Below, one piece after another: positions 61,319 to 64,000 of a stretch of DNA of 64,000 bases (its first letter is position 1; each line of letters opens with the position of its first letter). This stretch comes from Olleya sp. Hel_I_94 (GTDB lineage: Bacteria; Bacteroidota; Bacteroidia; Flavobacteriales; Flavobacteriaceae). A program made the translations under genes and the position numbers. The notes beneath the pieces are model-generated. The model was not told the origin of the DNA. It worked only from the letters and a program-made list of their open reading frames with translations, and ran no database searches. The stretch spans positions 67,001 through 131,000 of the forward strand of contig NZ_VISI01000002.1 in the NCBI RefSeq assembly GCF_007827365.1, in the 5' to 3' direction.

Positions 61319-62791
61319 ATGGATATTTCAAAACTAAAATTAATAACACTTACACTAGCAATATTTGCAGGTGTATCAAGTGTAGCTATTGCCCAAGTTG
61401 GTATTGGTACTGTAAATCCAGAAGTATCTTCAATGTTAGATATATCATCCACAGATAAAGGGATGTTAGCACCAAGAATGACATCTGTGCAACGTATAGC
61501 AATTTCTAGTCCAGCTAATGGATTACTAGTGTATGATACAACCGAAAATGCTTTTTATTTCTACAAATCTAGCGTTTGGTCTAAAATAGATTCAGCAAAA
61601 CGTAGCATGCATAAATTAATTCAATCTGAAGCAGATTTAGCAGCAGAGCTGATAGCAGGAGGAGGATCGACTTATCTTTTATCTTCAGATACTATGTACG
61701 AAATTAATGGTACAATTGCATTATTGCACCCAATTGATTTAAATAACGCGTATATCGTTGGGTTTGATACAAACGAAGATGTATTATCTAAAGCTGGAGG
61801 AACAATGTTTGTTGGATCTACAGGAGGAAGTATTAAAGGGATTTCTTTGACAGCTCCAAGTGGTACTATTTTTGCATTATCCGGAGCAAATACACAAAAT
61901 TTAATTTTTAGGGATGCTGTTGTATATGGTTCTGGATCTATTGGTACTGTTAGTGGTTTTGGATTAGCGTTTGTAAGTATTGTTCAGTTTGTTGGAAACG
62001 GAGCAGGTATCATATACAATAATATTACCAACTTATTATTAAGTAATATGGGATGGTTGTCTTCAAATTCCGGTACTTATGAAACATTTACAGGGACCTT
62101 TAATATTATTCAAAAACAAGGTGGTTTTTCAGAGGTTAATGGCTCTGCTATAGGGATTGATGTTTCTAGCAATCCTGCGGTAAGTAATGGTGTTTTAACA
62201 GGAGTTAGTTTTAGTGGTACAAGTACTCAATATATTAAGCGTTATGGTACTGGATCGTATGCAGGATTTAATTTTAATAATGCATGGACAGTTGATTGTC
62301 CTGGTATACCAGTGGAGTCAGATCAAGTAGCAACAGGTAACATTTATTATGATGGTACAATAACAACAGGATTTGTACAAAATATTACAGATAATAATCC
62401 CTTAAATTTGACAGGTAATTCAGGATCAAATTCGACAACAGCAGTAAATTTATTAAGGATGAGTTCTAGTACGGATAACAGGCTAACGTACTTAGGGAAA
62501 AAGACTAGAACTTTTCAGATTAGTGCCTCGTTGTCTGTTAGAGGTAATACAACTACCGGGAATTTTTATGGTTTTTTTATTAGAAAAAATGGGGTAACGG
62601 TAACTGGAACTACCTTAGTAGAAACTAACTCTTTAATGCGTGTAAATAATACTTCAGACATTAACAGTTTGTCTATTTCTGGAACAGTAGAGCTGGCTCC
62701 AAACGATTATATTGAGATTTGGGGACAACGACTTACAAGTTCTGGTACAACCTCGATAACAGTATTTTCTTTAAACCTTAATATCAAGTAA
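61319..62791 (+). CDS. Secreted fibre-like protein with VGIGT head, copy 2
   Basis: Protein of 490 residues, a tandem paralogue of the gene at 59809: the signal region, the VGIGTVNPEVSSMLDIS opening, GMLAPRMTSVQRIAIS and KTRTFQISASLSVRG end domain all match, while the central beta-helix part has diverged strongly. That pattern, conserved ends and variable middle, suggests selection on the exposed part. Ends before a terminator. Confidence 0.75.
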   Translation: MDISKLKLITLTLAIFAGVSSVAIAQVGIGTVNPEVSSMLDISSTDKGMLAPRMTSVQRIAISSPANGLLVYDTTENAFYFYKSSVWSKIDSAKRSMHKLIQSEADLAAELIAGGGSTYLLSSDTMYEINGTIALLHPIDLNNAYIVGFDTNEDVLSKAGGTMFVGSTGGSIKGISLTAPSGTIFALSGANTQNLIFRDAVVYGSGSIGTVSGFGLAFVSIVQFVGNGAGIIYNNITNLLLSNMGWLSSNSGTYETFTGTFNIIQKQGGFSEVNGSAIGIDVSSNPAVSNGVLTGVSFSGTSTQYIKRYGTGSYAGFNFNNAWTVDCPGIPVESDQVATGNIYYDGTITTGFVQNITDNNPLNLTGNSGSNSTTAVNLLRMSSSTDNRLTYLGKKTRTFQISASLSVRGNTTTGNFYGFFIRKNGVTVTGTTLVETNSLMRVNNTSDINSLSISGTVELAPNDYIEIWGQRLTSSGTTSITVFSLNLNIK

Positions 62792-62827
62792 TTTATTAAT
62801 AGTAGTTTTTTAGTTAAGTTAGTAAGG

Positions 62828-62855
62828 CCTTCTGTTAGTTTTAACAGAAGGTTTT
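62828..62855 (+). terminator. Intrinsic terminator
   Basis: A 10-bp perfect stem (62828-62837 with 62842-62851), GTTT loop, then TTTT. Confidence 0.8.
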
Positions 62856-63026
62856 ATGTTATTTGTAAATATAATAACCAGTAATTTTAAGTCTAATATC
62901 ACTTAAGTAGTTGGTTTAAAAATTATTTTTTAATTAAATAATCAGGATAATTAATCCAAAAAAATATTGGCTTATCTTGCAGCGTTTTATTTGTAGTTAA
63001 TACAAGTAATATAAAAAGTTATAAAA

Positions 63027-63791
63027 ATGAATAATAATCGTAATAACGAGGATAAAGTCGCTCAAATTAATAAAGTAATAGATCATTACTTTGCGACTAA
63101 TACAGATAAAGATTGGATACCTGCAAAAGATATCATGTCTGATTTAATTAATGCAGGTGTTTTTGTAAAAGATCAAAAAAAGGGATTACCACTTAGAAAA
63201 ATCCTGAGAGTATTAGATAAAGAGGACAACCTAAAAGCAATACCAAGGGTACATCCAGAACGTGCCGAAGCAGCTACCTATTGGTACTTTTTAAGAGAAG
63301 GTGCTACATTTCCTGAAAACGAAAATATTAGTACAGTTTCAAAAAAAGATATGGCTAAAGCTAAACGCGAAAGTACAGACGAGTTTTACATAATTAATTT
63401 ATGTGATGAGGTTTTAAAGGAAGAAGCTTCACGCAAGCATACATTTGCTTGGTTGTTTGGAGATATGCATAAAAAAGGTAAAACAAGAACATTGTTACCT
63501 GTAGCTGCGTTTTATAAAGACGCTAATTTAGTAATTGAATTCGCTGAAAAGAAAAATAAAACCGAAGCGCAATTAGAAAAATTAGAAGCGTTAACCACAA
63601 GTGGTATCACTAGAGGTCAACAAATAGAAAAGTACAATCACAGAAGAAAAGAAATGATTTCTAAAAAGGATATCAATTTAGTGACCATGGACTACACTTT
63701 ATTTGAAACGGATAACAAAGGAAAATTAAAACGCAATACTACAGAGGATGTCGCATTACTTAAAAAAATCCTGAAAAATTATATTCAGTAA
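63027..63791 (+). CDS. Conserved protein with possible restriction-endonuclease-like fold
   Basis: Protein of 254 residues. The N-terminal 90 residues look like a winged helix ([36 protein letters not shown]). The C-terminal half has [27 protein letters not shown] and [25 protein letters not shown], which resemble Vsr or related nuclease folds, but the acidic residues are not a clean PD-(D/E)XK set. I therefore do not assign activity. It is monocistronic, with 235 bases upstream that contain only the terminator noted. Confidence 0.68.
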   Translation: MNNNRNNEDKVAQINKVIDHYFATNTDKDWIPAKDIMSDLINAGVFVKDQKKGLPLRKILRVLDKEDNLKAIPRVHPERAEAATYWYFLREGATFPENENISTVSKKDMAKAKRESTDEFYIINLCDEVLKEEASRKHTFAWLFGDMHKKGKTRTLLPVAAFYKDANLVIEFAEKKNKTEAQLEKLEALTTSGITRGQQIEKYNHRRKEMISKKDINLVTMDYTLFETDNKGKLKRNTTEDVALLKKILKNYIQ

Positions 63792-63814
63792 AAGCGGTTT
63801 TAAATAATACATTT

Positions 63815-63853
63815 AAAAAGGTCTAATCTAATACTTATAGGTTAGACCTTTTT
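63815..63853. terminator. Intrinsic terminator
   Basis: A 12-bp stem (63815-63826 with 63842-63853) with A-run and T-run on the two sides. Confidence 0.88.
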
Positions 63854-63972
63854 TGTTTTCTGTTATTAATAGTTTTAATTCAAATCAAGTTTAAAAGTTA
63901 AAGTAGTATGTTAAATAAACAGTTTATTATATTTTTAGATGGTTGTTGTAATAAATCAAAATTCACTACAAA

Positions 63973-64000
63973 ATGTCAAATAGTATAATTGAGATTAAAC
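63973..64000 (+). CDS. Start of a further gene, cut by the window edge
   Basis: An ATG followed by SNSIIEIK remains open to the end. The family cannot be determined from nine codons. Confidence 0.3.

Overview
The window looks like chromosome of a marine or aquatic Flavobacteriaceae (Bacteroidota). The DNA is very AT-rich. Several promoters fit the TTG-N17-23-TAnnTTTG pattern known for this phylum and Shine-Dalgarno sequences are mostly absent. Lipoproteins carry short lipoboxes. Two secreted proteins end in type IX secretion (T9SS) sorting domains, and there is a fused E1 ketoacid dehydrogenase. The genus cannot be fixed from the sequence alone.

Bases 1-28873 are ordinary core and near-core genes: a YciO/Sua5 family fragment, an OmpA-like lipoprotein, a family 2 glycosyltransferase, holA, a cupin lipoprotein, a DJ-1/PfpI protein, an alpha/beta hydrolase, fused E1 dehydrogenase, a degenerate M1-peptidase/beta-barrel protein coupled to a T9SS endonuclease/exonuclease/phosphatase protein, a LOG family protein, uvrA, gamma-glutamyltransferase, ACP phosphodiesterase, an acyltransferase, glmM, a class V aminotransferase, a lipid A acyltransferase, a rhomboid protease, a TlpA-like thioredoxin and mnmE.

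Bases 28855-47197 are an 18.3 kb integrated element inserted at the 3' end of mnmE. It is bounded by a 20-bp direct repeat with one mismatch that encodes the FCIGK stop end of MnmE. Its left arm has integrase-arm-like repeats, six phased 10-bp repeats, a zinc-ribbon/HTH protein, a tyrosine recombinase, an AlpA/excisionase-like HTH protein, a second zinc-ribbon protein and a standalone primase-type helicase, followed by a 431-bp repeat-bearing noncoding region that could be a replication origin. No relaxase or conjugation genes are visible. The layout (int, regulator, helicase, origin-like region, cargo) resembles phage satellites. The cargo is defence: a type I restriction-modification operon (hsdM, hsdS, hsdR) with a membrane KAP-type P-loop NTPase inserted between hsdM and hsdS, an outer-membrane-type protein of unknown role, and a two-gene PD-(D/E)XK nuclease plus HEPN unit. 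A broken WYL-protein tail lies near the right end.

Bases 47230-57776 form a signalling island: a PAS-only protein, a CHASE/PAS sensor histidine kinase, a lone receiver, a 1494-residue REC-GAF-PAS5-GAF-sigma54 AAA+-Fis regulator, and two small STAS-like proteins. Bases 57845-62791 encode a T9SS-exported protein and two paralogous secreted proteins with a VGIGT-type head and a jelly-roll-like tail, probably surface fibres. The window ends with a conserved protein resembling a restriction-endonuclease fold and the first codons of another gene. I saw no tRNA, rRNA or CRISPR array.
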